DNA of 64,000 nucleotides. Origin: JBGTFE01 sp049799955 (GTDB lineage Bacteria; Acidobacteriota; Blastocatellia; Pyrinomonadales; Pyrinomonadaceae). The translations under genes were made by a program, and so were the position numbers. The stretch is taken from the NCBI GenBank assembly GCA_049799955.1, contig JBARIW010000068.1:30012-94011 (forward strand), given 5' to 3'. The number at the start of each line of letters is the position of its first letter. Position 1 is the stretch's first letter. Under the pieces are notes generated by a model, which was not told the DNA's origin, made no database searches, and worked only from the letters and a program-made list of their open reading frames with translations. Shown piece by piece: positions 1-8,989 of this stretch.

Positions 1-426
1 TATAAATTTTATGGTTACAGTATCTTGACTTTGCCAATTTGGATTTTCTTCCGTAATCCTCTTTAGCTCTTTATCTGCCCAAACAAATCTAAACTCTTGC
101 CTCGGCTCGATGTATAAAATGTAGAGAGAAAGGGGAAAGTTAAGAAGGTAATTTAGATTTGAAGTTTTAATAGAATAGGAAAATATATTATCTTTGTTGG
201 GTTTCTTTTTACGTGTTGCTTTCAACTGAATTTGAGCATTAAAATTTGCCGAGAAACCGTTTATTTTTACTTCAAGAGTTGCATCTACCCCTTTGTCTTT
301 AACTCTTGCATCGCGCAAATAAAATTTGTCTTTAGGCAGGAAAGAATTTAGTGCCGCTAAACTAATATCCTCTAGCTCATCGTTACTATCTGATTTGGGC
401 AGGTTACTAAGGTAATTAGTATTCAT
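1..426 (-). CDS. DUF4365-like protein, N-terminal part (truncated by window edge)
   Basis: Reading the minus strand from an ATG at 426 gives 142 codons without a stop up to the window edge. The residues GVDATLEV, then AQIQLKAT, then a stretch ending in FVWADK resemble the DUF4365 family, a nuclease-like fold (D..., Q-x-K-type core) often found beside defence genes. It lies 39 nt downstream of the TIR gene on the same strand, so the two are probably co-transcribed. The C-terminus is not visible, so neither length nor any second domain can be judged. The family call comes from recalled motifs only, and the molecular function of DUF4365 is not firmly established. Confidence 0.55.
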   Translation of the reverse strand, partial: MNTNYLSNLPKSDSNDELEDISLAALNSFLPKDKFYLRDARVKDKGVDATLEVKINGFSANFNAQIQLKATRKKKPNKDNIFSYSIKTSNLNYLLNFPLSLYILYIEPRQEFRFVWADKELKRITEENPNWQSQDTVTIKFI

Positions 427-465
427 ACAAACTTAATTCAATGAGAAATTACATTATACGGTAAA

Positions 466-1533
466 TTATTCTACGGTTTCTTCAAATGCTTCATTTCTAA
501 GAAAGTTAATTGTTGTTTTAGGGACATCTACAGGTTTTTGGTAGTAATCAAGCCAATAGACAAACCTACGCATCTTCTCCGTAAATCGCCAAGCCTGTCC
601 TATACGAAGCGTTCTTGTATTTGGGTCTGATTTATGGCGCACTATAATTCCCAGAATTTCAAGCAAATTGTAAATACTCGTATCGAAGTTAGCATTATAA
701 CTTTTGGGGTTATCTATCCATTCTTGTTTTGAATCAAGGTCTATAAAGTTGCCAATTTTTTTCACAGCGCTAGTTAAATGCCCACTAATTGTCCAACTAG
801 GGTCAACCTCGCCATTCCAGACACATTTAACAAGAAACCAGATAAGAGGAATGCTAAAATGATACTCAGCTATTCTTATGCGTTGTGTTTCATTAGATGA
901 TATATTCGGGTTGTCTTTCTGTATTGATACTATGCAAGTTGCGGGATAAGACTCTGATAGTTTATTAGTATAATACTGAAACTCTTTTTCTTCTTGGGGA
1001 CTAAAAGCCGAATCGCTCATTCTTGCTTGTAGGTTTTTAATCTCAAGTTCAAGTTCAAGCCTTTTAGCTTTTTCCTGCAAAATAGCTAGCGGTATGGCAC
1101 GTTCGGTATATCTTCGCCAAATTTCGGCAACTACAGAAGAAATAACCTCATTATAATTATCTTCATTCCAAACTCTGCATTGTAGGGCTTTAATATCTAA
1201 ACGAAGATTATTTCTTGTTTCATCGCTGTCAACGTATGGTAAGAAACCAATGCCGTTATCAGATAGTTGCCTAAGTAATGCGGTATCAACCTCTTTTGAC
1301 ACCATTTCAGAAGTAACAGAGTTTTCTGTGTAATATGTAATAAATACATCACAGGCGGGGATGCCCTCTGCAAAAATTACATTTTGCCACGACTCACCAT
1401 CTCGTATTTCGTTCAAGTCTCGCCACGGCTCAATTTGGCATCGCCTTAAATCCTTTTCAACTTTTTCGATAAACTCAACATCTTTTCGGGCGTGTGACAG
1501 GAAAACTCTTGGTTTATTGATTCGTTCTCTCAT
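466..1533 (-). CDS. TIR-domain protein, putative NAD-processing defence effector
   Basis: A 355-aa protein. Residues about 8-140 form a TIR domain: it opens with PRVFLSHARKD, has a DVFITYYTENS strand, and a helix with SKEVD where E81 is the likely catalytic glutamate of NAD-cleaving TIRs. A short charged helix (about 150-175) links to a C-terminal region of unknown fold (about 200-355). Bacterial TIR proteins commonly act as abortive-infection effectors that hydrolyse NAD or make cyclic ADP-ribose signals; here that is an inference. The gene is followed by the DUF4365-like gene and is divergent from the HEPN-like gene across only 81 bp, which suggests a defence module carried by the island. 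No clear Shine-Dalgarno precedes the ATG. Confidence 0.75.
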   Translation of the reverse strand: MRERINKPRVFLSHARKDVEFIEKVEKDLRRCQIEPWRDLNEIRDGESWQNVIFAEGIPACDVFITYYTENSVTSEMVSKEVDTALLRQLSDNGIGFLPYVDSDETRNNLRLDIKALQCRVWNEDNYNEVISSVVAEIWRRYTERAIPLAILQEKAKRLELELEIKNLQARMSDSAFSPQEEKEFQYYTNKLSESYPATCIVSIQKDNPNISSNETQRIRIAEYHFSIPLIWFLVKCVWNGEVDPSWTISGHLTSAVKKIGNFIDLDSKQEWIDNPKSYNANFDTSIYNLLEILGIIVRHKSDPNTRTLRIGQAWRFTEKMRRFVYWLDYYQKPVDVPKTTINFLRNEAFEETVE

Positions 1534-1614
1534 ATTGCTATTAAAGATAATTAAGGGTAAGAAAATTCATATTTGTAGATTATAATTATAAGCCAAAATA
1601 GGGAATAGCGAAGT

Positions 1615-2592
1615 ATGAAAATCAAAATGACTTGCGATGTCGAGCCAAAAATAAAAGCGGATACTCTAAGAGGGATATACGGCGAATGGCAATACGATTT
1701 TATATCGAATAATGACGGTTTCTTAGAAAAAATCACAATAGAAACAACTGTCCCCGATTATACCAAGTATCAAATGCGATTTGATCCCTACCCGCAACCC
1801 GAAACCCCGGACGGCAAAATATTGGTATTTTTGATGGACGAAGATTTTAATAATCTGTTAATAGAGGAATTTCAATATTTTGAGGGAATGATTAGTTTGT
1901 TGGGAAATCCGGTAGCCATTTCGTGGCAGTCTCCGTGGATAGAATTAATAGCAGAAAATGAAGAAGAGAAGCCTCACGCTATAGGTGGTTTTCGGGCGCA
2001 GAGAGTTTCAGATGAGGATAAAACATTTGAACTGTCAAATAATAACGTAGGCAATATGATTCAGCGGGCGCATTTACATTCAAAGGTGTTAAATCCATAT
2101 CTTGCCTTCTTTAGAGAGGGAGAAAGAGAGCGCCGCGCTTTTCGTTTTATTAACACGTTTTTTAACGCGTATTTCGTATTAGAGGGAGCATACGGCAATC
2201 AAAAGTGGCGAAATTGGGAAGTAACGGAAGAGTTTAAAAATTCACCTGAATTTCGTAAATGTACTCAAAAAACCATCGATGCTTTTGTTAGCAAGAATCC
2301 AATTATAGAAACCAAAATACGCAAGATGTTGAGCGAATTAAAGGACAGGCATGGAAATTCGATAAATGCTCAACTCGATGTTGACGGACTTGCCCAATTA
2401 TTGGTCTTAACACGCGGCTCATTATTACATTTCTCTGGAAACACCGAAACTAGCAAGGGAACGCCAATGAATCATAACGAATTTGAGGGAATAGCGGAGG
2501 TTGCGCTAAGAATTGCCGGTGAGACATTGTGGGACATCTCGCAACAAATTGATGATTACCTTGAGAAACATAAAACTGTGGAAGAGACGTAA
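1615..2592 (+). CDS. Hypothetical protein with C-terminal HEPN-like R-x4-H motif
   Basis: A 325-aa protein with no family I can name. The N-terminal half (1-150) is rich in beta-type segments; the C-terminal half is helical. It contains R267-G-S-L-L-H272, which fits the R-x4-6-H signature of HEPN ribonuclease domains such as the ApeA-like group, preceded by an aromatic helix (FNAYFVLEGAYG). If genuine, the protein would be an RNase-type effector or a sensor in a phage-defence module. It is divergent from the TIR gene and could share its promoter region (1534-1614). The motif is short, so the HEPN call is tentative; a structure prediction would decide it. Confidence 0.45.
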   Translation: MKIKMTCDVEPKIKADTLRGIYGEWQYDFISNNDGFLEKITIETTVPDYTKYQMRFDPYPQPETPDGKILVFLMDEDFNNLLIEEFQYFEGMISLLGNPVAISWQSPWIELIAENEEEKPHAIGGFRAQRVSDEDKTFELSNNNVGNMIQRAHLHSKVLNPYLAFFREGERERRAFRFINTFFNAYFVLEGAYGNQKWRNWEVTEEFKNSPEFRKCTQKTIDAFVSKNPIIETKIRKMLSELKDRHGNSINAQLDVDGLAQLLVLTRGSLLHFSGNTETSKGTPMNHNEFEGIAEVALRIAGETLWDISQQIDDYLEKHKTVEET

Positions 2593-2904
2593 GCCAACAA
2601 GTAATTAGAAGTTGTTGAAACACAAAAACAGTTAAGAAGTTGATTTGAATTTGCTTGCGTTATTGAAAATACATATTCATAAAAATATGGTAAACCAGAA
2701 CTGCAAAACCCCGATTTGGGTGTTTAGTTAATCCAATTTTAATGCCCGCAATTTGATGTTGTTGGTTGGTTATATCTTCGTCTATGGAAAAATGATCTCT
2801 TGACTAGATTTAAATATGTGTAGATGAAATCGTGTAAATGGTAGGAGTAAACATTTAGAGTATTTTATGCTAGAAACTGTCTGAAGACTTGTATAAAGGA
2901 AAGT
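2593..2904. other. Intergenic spacer without recognised features
   Basis: AT-rich 312-bp stretch between the convergent HEPN-like gene and the small ribbon-helix-helix-like gene. I see no open frame with a plausible start, no strong hairpin with a T-run and no repeat. Confidence 0.5.
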
Positions 2905-3141
2905 TTAATTCTGAAGCATTTCAGAAATTGCACTCCATAAAGCACTTTCTTCGCCCTTAAAATTTTGATCTTCAATAATAATCTGCAACACGGCTTCATA
3001 GAAAACAGATTTAGTAAGTTTTCGCCTTTTTCCCATAGGCAGGCGCTTTTTGGCGTAGAATAAAAAATCATCGACTTTTTCTACAGTTTTCGACGAGAGA
3101 TAAACGCTAACCATTATTTTATTATCTTCGGAATTATTCAT
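2905..3141 (-). CDS. Small ribbon-helix-helix-like protein
   Basis: A 78-aa protein. Residues 9-16 (IMVSVYLS) form a short strand, followed by two helices (KTVEKVDDFLFYAK; LTKSVFYEAVLQIIIED), the layout of CopG/Arc-type ribbon-helix-helix DNA-binding proteins and of plasmid or relaxosome accessory proteins. A basic loop (KRLPMGKRRK) sits between the helices. It stands alone, convergent with the gene at 1615-2592. A regulatory or partition-like role for the island is possible, but nothing in the sequence proves it. Confidence 0.5.
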   Translation of the reverse strand: MNNSEDNKIMVSVYLSSKTVEKVDDFLFYAKKRLPMGKRRKLTKSVFYEAVLQIIIEDQNFKGEESALWSAISEMLQN

Positions 3142-3359
3142 GTTTTTCGTTTTCCCGTCATCTATGTTTATAAACTTACCGGACTGATTTCAGAAGCAGC
3201 TGCTAATTGATACATAATCATTGAAACAACAGAAAAGTTCAACTCCACCGATTTACCGAATTTATGGCTTTATATCAATAAATAAAACCGTCTTACTGTT
3301 TTGCTTACGCGAAAAACTTTTTAATTTAACATTTCAGCCGACAATAAAAATTCATTCCG

Positions 3360-4034
3360 TTATTTCTTTCTTCTTGATTTAACTTTTTTAGAAGAACTTT
3401 TAGCTTTGACGATTTTGAAATTATTGCCATTCAGCCAACCCTGCGAATTCGTTTTTGGGTCGAGAACTCTATACCAACCGCCGATGGATTTTTCATCGAT
3501 CAAAACTAATTTTTCCCCCAAAGATACCTTATGAATAACTTTACTGTTTGAATCGGCTTCCCTCATCAAATTAGCTTTCCTGACAATTATTTGAGCGAAT
3601 GATGAATTGGGTTTTTCGATTTTTTGTTTATCTGAATTTATGTTTTGATTATCTTCACAGATATTCAGATATAACAGCATCCCGGTCGAATCAGGAATTG
3701 CGAGACGCCACTCGGAAGGTTTCCTGCTTCTGTCGGAGGCAATCCCATTGTTGTCATATATCACTGATTGAATATAGCGGAAACTTTTCCTCGCGCAGTT
3801 CCATTCTCCTAAAGCGATGATGTAAGTTTCGTCGAGACTCACCGTTTTCTGCCATACCTTGATTATGCCGTTTGAAGAGCGAGTGAAGTTCTTGTCGATA
3901 AAAACGGTATTTCCGCTACTGGTCAAAGCGACGAAAAACCAATCGGTTTGAGCCGAAACGCTCGTGAAATTTATTAAAAGCAGCAAGCAAATACCTATCA
4001 AATGCAGCCATTGAGATTTTATTTTCATATTCAT
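3360..4034 (-). CDS. Secreted protein with C-terminal bacterial SH3 domain
   Basis: About 224 aa from the chosen start. The frame opens further upstream (4118), but the ATG at 4034 is preceded at good spacing by AGGA (4042-4045 on the complement) and is followed directly by a signal peptide (LIGICLLLLINFTSVSAQ). The mature part starts with a novel beta-rich region. The C-terminal part (AQIIVRKANLMREADSN, then GEKLVLIDE and GWYRVLD, ending GWLNGNNFKIV) is a bacterial SH3 (SH3b) domain, typically a cell-wall-binding module. The tail is lysine/serine rich (KSSSKKVKSRRKK). Probably exported to the envelope; ligand unknown. Confidence 0.7.
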   Translation of the reverse strand: MNMKIKSQWLHLIGICLLLLINFTSVSAQTDWFFVALTSSGNTVFIDKNFTRSSNGIIKVWQKTVSLDETYIIALGEWNCARKSFRYIQSVIYDNNGIASDRSRKPSEWRLAIPDSTGMLLYLNICEDNQNINSDKQKIEKPNSSFAQIIVRKANLMREADSNSKVIHKVSLGEKLVLIDEKSIGGWYRVLDPKTNSQGWLNGNNFKIVKAKSSSKKVKSRRKK

Positions 4035-4166
4035 TTCGGTTTCCTGAAAAGATTTGAAATAAGTCAGTTTGTGATATAAATTAGTTTGAAAAGATAATGC
4101 TGCGGACGGACACGCCAATCTAATGAACCGTCCTGCCGGAAACTGTCACTCAACATTTTCGGCAAC

Positions 4167-4191
4167 ATCTAGTCAGCCATCACGACTAGAT
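4167..4191. promoter_or_regulatory. Inverted repeat upstream of XRE gene, operator candidate
   Basis: ATCTAGTC (4167-4174) and GACTAGAT (4184-4191) form a perfect 8-bp inverted repeat with a 9-bp spacer. A third partial copy (TATCTAG) follows at about 4199-4205. The set lies 56-95 bp upstream of the XRE regulator start at 4262, a typical place for an autoregulatory operator. Binding is inferred. Confidence 0.45.
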
Positions 4192-4261
4192 ACCATTGTA
4201 TCTAGGAGATTGATATTTGTAAACGCTTCACTTTACGGTGATTTAAAAGGAGGTTGTTTTA

Positions 4262-4555
4262 ATGAGCAAACAACCTCCAGATAAACCTCTTAGGTTGGCT
4301 GAAAAGCTTCTGCAAATTAGAAAAAGCTTGGACTTATCGCAGAATGCGTTACTATCGAAGTTAGGGGCTAAGGATAAACTTTTTCGGAGCAATATCTCTC
4401 AATATGAACTAGGTACTAGAGAACCATCTCTAACGGTAATCCTCAGTTATGCACGGCTGGCAAATGTTTTTGTTGATGTTTTAATTGATGATGAATTAGA
4501 TTTGCCTAAACAAATTCCCAGTCCCAAACGATTTTCTGGAACTTTAGATAAATAA
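4262..4555 (+). CDS. XRE-family transcriptional regulator
   Basis: A 97-aa protein with a Cro/C1-type helix-turn-helix at about residues 12-68: RKSLDLSQNALLSKLG, then SNISQYELGTREPSL, which is the recognition helix and the conserved E-x-G-x-R-x-P turn. The ATG at 4262 follows a very strong Shine-Dalgarno (AAAGGAGG at about 4246-4253). Inverted repeats just upstream (4167-4205) suggest autoregulation. XRE regulators are common on Tn7-like elements, where they control transposition or cargo genes; which genes this one controls is not visible. Confidence 0.85.
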   Translation: MSKQPPDKPLRLAEKLLQIRKSLDLSQNALLSKLGAKDKLFRSNISQYELGTREPSLTVILSYARLANVFVDVLIDDELDLPKQIPSPKRFSGTLDK

Positions 4556-4790
4556 CAACGTCAGCATCTTTTCAAAATGAACAGTTAAAGAGTTAAAATG
4601 ATAAGATTCCTGCAATATTTGATTTGAAATTTTAGAAAATCGAGAACTGGTTTAGAATTAGTTCTTGTATGGCAATTATGGCAATGTTAATTACATAGGA
4701 TTCAGAGTTGCTATAAGTTTTCTTTGTTGCTCTGCATTATTAAGGACTCATCCACATACTAAACTGAATGTCACAGCTATTAATACTAAA

Positions 4791-5348
4791 TTAAGCTGTT
4801 AATTCAAGTTTTTCCTTTTTCCTTAATTTACTTTCAATAACTATAGCAGCTTGATAAGGTGCATAAGTAAACATCAAAATCAGTCCCACAGCAAAACATA
4901 AGAACGCAGCTAAAAAATAATAGAAAGTAAATGGCTCGTATTGCCATTTCGCTACAAAGAATCCCAAAATCCCGCCTATTCCCCAAATACTAAAAATAAT
5001 TACGAACAATACGCTAGCTAATTTCTTTTGAAAATTGCTAATACTGGTATCAATGCGACCATTTTCGATTTTCCAAACTTTATATGCATCGCCAATCAAA
5101 TACCAATATTCTTTCTCTAACAGATTATGCAGTTCAATCAACGAATCAATATTCCGCGATTCAGCTCTAAATCCTGATCTTATCTGAAATGAAAGGCGCT
5201 TGCGCTCAGTGAGATGTAATGCCTTTATTTTTTCATCGGTTTCATTAGCTAAAATCTCATCAAGCAGTTTTATCTCACTTGCCACTCTTTTTCTTTTAGA
5301 ATAAGTTAAGCCGAACAGGATTTCAATAAGTTTCACTATCACGACCAT
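4791..5348 (-). CDS. Hypothetical membrane protein with two C-terminal transmembrane helices
   Basis: A 185-aa protein of no family I recognise. Residues 15-105 are charged and helical, probably a cytoplasmic coiled coil. They are followed by two hydrophobic spans at about 111-134 (VLFVIIFSIWGIGGILGFFV) and 140-163 (FYYFLAAFLCFAVGLILMF), then a lysine-rich tail. The ATG at 5348 has a good AGGAG 9 nt upstream. Its place between two XRE genes in the island and its layout (soluble sensor plus two-helix membrane anchor) fit a membrane effector of a defence or toxin system, but that is only a suggestion. Confidence 0.55.
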   Translation of the reverse strand: MVVIVKLIEILFGLTYSKRKRVASEIKLLDEILANETDEKIKALHLTERKRLSFQIRSGFRAESRNIDSLIELHNLLEKEYWYLIGDAYKVWKIENGRIDTSISNFQKKLASVLFVIIFSIWGIGGILGFFVAKWQYEPFTFYYFLAAFLCFAVGLILMFTYAPYQAAIVIESKLRKKEKLELTA

Positions 5349-5560
5349 AAGATCTATCTCCTTGAAAATCAGTATTTATTTAAACTAAATAGTTAATTAA
5401 GTTAAGTTTCAGAAAAATCTGTTAATTGAAAGTAAATAGGATAAGAAAAAAGATAGAATCCTTTACTAGTAAAGTGCTAAAATAATTTTTCGTCAAACAC
5501 GAAAATTTTATGAGATACCGGCTTTTATTAACAAATGTATTAATTATAAATTTCTATGAT

Positions 5561-5582
5561 TTTGATGAATAAACTCATCAAA
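5561..5582. promoter_or_regulatory. Perfect 8-bp inverted repeat before second XRE gene
   Basis: TTTGATGA (5561-5568) and TCATCAAA (5575-5582) are perfect inverted arms with a 6-bp spacer, ending 16 bp before the ATG at 5599. The position suits an operator overlapping the leader, or a small mRNA hairpin controlling translation of the regulator. Confidence 0.45.
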
Positions 5583-5598
5583 GATTTATCTATCAACA

Positions 5599-5913
5599 AT
5601 GAAACAAGATGCTTTAACATTTGGAAAGATTGTTCTCGAAGCGAGAAAGAAAAAAGGATACACTCTAAGAGAGTGCGCCAAGCTAATTTTAAAGAAGGAT
5701 AATACTCACATCTCATTCCCTTATCTAAATGATCTTGAAAATGATAGAAGATTGCCTTCAGAACATATTATCAAACAACTATCTCTTGTCTTAGAAATTC
5801 CATTAGAATACTTGTATTTCTATGCAGAAATTTTTCCTAAAGGCTTAAATAAAAATGCAAGCCAAGATGAAATTGTGTCTGCTTACAAATCTTTCGTTCA
5901 AAGTCTCAGCTAA
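5599..5913 (+). CDS. XRE-family transcriptional regulator
   Basis: A 104-aa protein with a Cro/C1-type helix-turn-helix at about 7-70. It has the usual KIVLEARKKKGYTLRECAK first helices, a recognition helix around SFPYLNDLENDRR and a final helix (EHIIKQLSLVLEIPLEYLY). A short C-terminal helix (SQDEIVSAYKSFVQSL) may mediate dimerisation. It is the last gene before tnsAB and reads the same way, so it is the best candidate regulator of the transposition operon. No strong Shine-Dalgarno precedes the ATG. Confidence 0.8.
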   Translation: MKQDALTFGKIVLEARKKKGYTLRECAKLILKKDNTHISFPYLNDLENDRRLPSEHIIKQLSLVLEIPLEYLYFYAEIFPKGLNKNASQDEIVSAYKSFVQSLS

Positions 5914-5972
5914 TAATTTTATAAATCCGCAAATTGGTTCTCAATTTATATCAAACAACATATATAACAATA

Positions 5973-6014
5973 AACTTATCTCTAGTTAGCTTGTCAGCTA
6001 ACTAGAGATAAGTT
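5973..6014. terminator. Long perfect hairpin between XRE gene and tnsAB
   Basis: AACTTATCTCTAGTTAGC (5973-5990) pairs perfectly with 5997-6014. One more T-A pair closes a 4-nt loop, giving a 19-bp stem. It lies 60 bp after the XRE stop. There is no following T-run, so it is not a canonical intrinsic terminator. It could be a transcription barrier, a regulator-binding palindrome, or part of an internal element end near tnsAB. Confidence 0.45.
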
Positions 6015-6202
6015 AAACTGTTCAGTATTTCAGATTAGAACTATCTGTCTTAAAAATATTGGATATTTGGGTGACCTTCATCCTATTTCTATTGAGTAAT
6101 CTTCAAATAAATTCTTTTCGAGGATGGGCTTTGAAAATTGATTCTTGCTGTCGAATCTAAAAGCTTCGATAGAAAAATAGACGTTAAAGACATCTTAGAT
6201 TA

Positions 6203-8986
6203 ATGATTAACTATAACTCTATGTTCAATAGTAATACTGAATTTGAAAATTGGGGTAAAGCTGCCGGGCTTAGTGAAACCACACTTCTGTTGATAAAAAA
6301 TATTCGTGAAGCCGACCCAGCTAGGCGTGTTCGTAGTGGACCTTTAAATGTTGGCGGGCGATTTGCTCGAAGCCGTAAAATGAATCATACGATTCAACAT
6401 GAAAGTCGAACCGTTGAGTTTCCTGCGCTTTTAATGATGGAATTAGATTACCTCTATACGGAAGATGATGTTATAGAAATTTGGGACCAGCCTCCTTCTT
6501 TCGTAATAAATTACAAAGGAGCAAACGAGAGAAATTTGGGTCATTCTTATACGGCGGATTTCTTCGTGATTCGTCGAAACAGCGATGGATGGGAAGAGTG
6601 GAAAGTTGAAGAGAAACTTCATAAAGAATTCAAAAAAAATCCGGCAAAATATTATCAGGATCAAAATGGTGTCTGGCATTTTCCTCCTGGAGAAAACTAT
6701 GCTGATCCATTCAATTTATATTTTCACGTTCATTCATCGGCTGAAATCGACTGGATACTCTACCGAAATCTAAAACTTCTTCTCCCTTTATATAACTCTT
6801 CTTTTGAAATTTCGTCGCAACTTCATCACACAATACAGTCACTTATCAAAACCACGCCGGGAATCACCTTGGCAGAGTTACGAGAAAAAATTGATGAAGC
6901 TAATAATATCCATGTATTTCAGCTTCTATTAACAAAAACTATTTTTATAAATTTACGTGAAGCTTGGCTCGGACATGAAGAAAAGGTACGGCTCTTTCAA
7001 GATGAAATAACCTATAATTACTTTGTTCAATCACACAATAATCAATCCTCAGATTATCGACAAAATGCTATTAGCATCTTAGATATTTTGCCCAATTCTA
7101 CCGTCCGATGGGACGGTCTGATATTAGAAGTCGTGATGGTCGGAGAAACTGAGATAATGCTTCGCAGCGGGGAAAACGAGTATCAAACTTTTTCGCATAA
7201 AATCTTCGAACAGCTCATAAAAGACGGACGGATTACAGACCTTCATACTCGTCCAATCATTAATGAGGATGACGATATATACAAGCTTATTAAACAAATT
7301 GGTTCCTCGGAAGCTCTTAAAGAAGCGCTTCACAGATTTAATATAATCAAGCCCGCTCTAGACGGTAAAAAAATTACCGATACCTCTGTTAGTAATAAAA
7401 CTCATCGCAATTGGCTGAATGATTATGAAGCAAGCAAACTTAAAACCGGAGATGGAATCGCAGGGCTTATTCCGCGTCATTACTTAAAGGGAAACAGAAT
7501 AGATCGACTGGAAATTAGATCTCAAGGTCTTAGACAAAAAATGGAAGATTTTATCGCTGATGAATATGAAAATCCGATTGTAAAGACTAAAAGTTTGTCT
7601 TACGGAGAATTCAGTCTTTTATGTGAATCTGAAGGCATACAATCGCCTTCACTAAAGAGTTTTGTTCAGGCGATTAATTATCGGGAAGGTCCTGAGCAAA
7701 CAGAAAAAATGTGGGGCAAAAAAGCGGCATATCAACAAGAAGAATTTAACGACTGGACCAATGGAATCCCAGTTCATGGTGATCGCCCTTGGGAATTCGT
7801 TCATATAGACCATACGCCAGTAGATATTGAATTAAAACATTCGACTAAAGGGATTGAAATGATTGTTGCCTGGGTTTCTTTGATGTTTGATTCTTTCTCT
7901 CGCAAGGTTTTGGCTTACTATCTTACATTTGACCCGCCTTCGTATCGCTCCTGTATGGGACTTATACGAGAATGTGTTCGGCTCCATAGACGATTGCCGG
8001 AATGTATCATCGTTGACGGAGGAAAAGAGTTCGTCAGCATATTCTTTGAAAAATTACTGGCACGTTATCGATGCGACATAATTTGGCGACCACCTACTAA
8101 GCCAAGATACGGATGTTTGATTGAAAGGTTTGTACATACATTTAACAAGGGGTTTGTGCACAACTTACTTGGAAACCGAAAAATAATGAAAAATGTTCGC
8201 CAAATAACTAAAGAGGTCAATCCTAAAAATCAAGCAGTCTGGAATTTCCCCCTCCTTGATTTGCACGTGGATGATTATTTTTATGATGAATATCCAAATA
8301 AAATACATTCAAGTTTGGGTCAAACGCCCAACGAAAAATATGCTCAAGGAATGTCAAATTTTCCTGTTTCTCTACCACAGCAAATAGCTTATGACGATAA
8401 CTTCTTGATTGAAACAATGCCCTCTCCTCGCAAAAGAACGGTCAAACTTATACGTTCGAGGGGCGTTAAATTTATGGGTTATTTTTACCGTTCAAATAAA
8501 CTGCGGCGTCCAGATCTTTATGGAAAGCAATTAGAAATTCGTTATGATCCATTCAGTTATGCTCACGTATACGTGCTTATTGAGAACGAATGGGTAGAAT
8601 GCTTTGCCCCGCCATCAGTTTATGCTGAATTGAAAAATAAAACTGAGCGGGAAATTAAGATCATCACCGAAGAACAATGTGCGCTAAACAGAAGGTTAGG
8701 ACGAAATTATAAGGTCGGATTAATCGAAACCGCCAAAAAACATGCCCGCCGGGAGGCTGTTGAAAAATTAGAGAAGCAACATCTGCAAGACAATGAATTC
8801 CGAAAAAGTGCCGAGCAACGTGGAATTAAACTAAGCCCCAGCAGAAGTCATTTGCTGGATTCCAATGTCATAAATCAACCGAAAGATTCTGAAACCGAAA
8901 CGGATATGGCAACTGAAATACAAAATTCCGAAATTCAAATCCATAAAACTTTTCGGAGGGCATTCAACCAAAATAAAAACAGATAA
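6203..8986 (+). CDS. Fused TnsA-TnsB transposase of a Tn7-like element
   Basis: A 927-aa protein joining the two Tn7 strand-transfer subunits. Residues about 35-200 form a TnsA-like endonuclease: E72 in TVEFPALLMMELD, D119 in HSYTADFF, and E136-x-K138 in WKVEEK match the E...D...ExK active site that cuts the 5' ends. Residues about 360-880 are TnsB: a DDE integrase core with D536 (VHIDHTP), D605 (IIVDGGKEF) and E641 (GCLIERF), a 35-residue D-E spacing, followed by a beta-barrel and a long charged C-terminus expected to contact TnsC. The stop is 3 nt before tnsC. TnsAB fusions are known from some Tn7-like and type I-B CRISPR-associated transposons. Cutting both strands favours cut-and-paste movement. 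Confidence 0.92.
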   Translation: MINYNSMFNSNTEFENWGKAAGLSETTLLLIKNIREADPARRVRSGPLNVGGRFARSRKMNHTIQHESRTVEFPALLMMELDYLYTEDDVIEIWDQPPSFVINYKGANERNLGHSYTADFFVIRRNSDGWEEWKVEEKLHKEFKKNPAKYYQDQNGVWHFPPGENYADPFNLYFHVHSSAEIDWILYRNLKLLLPLYNSSFEISSQLHHTIQSLIKTTPGITLAELREKIDEANNIHVFQLLLTKTIFINLREAWLGHEEKVRLFQDEITYNYFVQSHNNQSSDYRQNAISILDILPNSTVRWDGLILEVVMVGETEIMLRSGENEYQTFSHKIFEQLIKDGRITDLHTRPIINEDDDIYKLIKQIGSSEALKEALHRFNIIKPALDGKKITDTSVSNKTHRNWLNDYEASKLKTGDGIAGLIPRHYLKGNRIDRLEIRSQGLRQKMEDFIADEYENPIVKTKSLSYGEFSLLCESEGIQSPSLKSFVQAINYREGPEQTEKMWGKKAAYQQEEFNDWTNGIPVHGDRPWEFVHIDHTPVDIELKHSTKGIEMIVAWVSLMFDSFSRKVLAYYLTFDPPSYRSCMGLIRECVRLHRRLPECIIVDGGKEFVSIFFEKLLARYRCDIIWRPPTKPRYGCLIERFVHTFNKGFVHNLLGNRKIMKNVRQITKEVNPKNQAVWNFPLLDLHVDDYFYDEYPNKIHSSLGQTPNEKYAQGMSNFPVSLPQQIAYDDNFLIETMPSPRKRTVKLIRSRGVKFMGYFYRSNKLRRPDLYGKQLEIRYDPFSYAHVYVLIENEWVECFAPPSVYAELKNKTEREIKIITEEQCALNRRLGRNYKVGLIETAKKHARREAVEKLEKQHLQDNEFRKSAEQRGIKLSPSRSHLLDSNVINQPKDSETETDMATEIQNSEIQIHKTFRRAFNQNKNR

Positions 8987-8989
8987 GCT

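Noticed and set aside
3303..3316. Match to the proposed element terminus (CTTACGCGAAAAA versus CTTATGCGAAAAA at 13773)
   Set aside because: Only 12 of 13 bases, no ACA end, no palindrome and no second copy nearby; in AT-rich DNA this can occur by chance, so it is not called as an element end.
4713..4723. ATAAGTTTTCT resembling the palindrome arm near 13751
   Set aside because: A single ten-base match without repetition or spacing pattern is too weak to call a TnsB-binding site.
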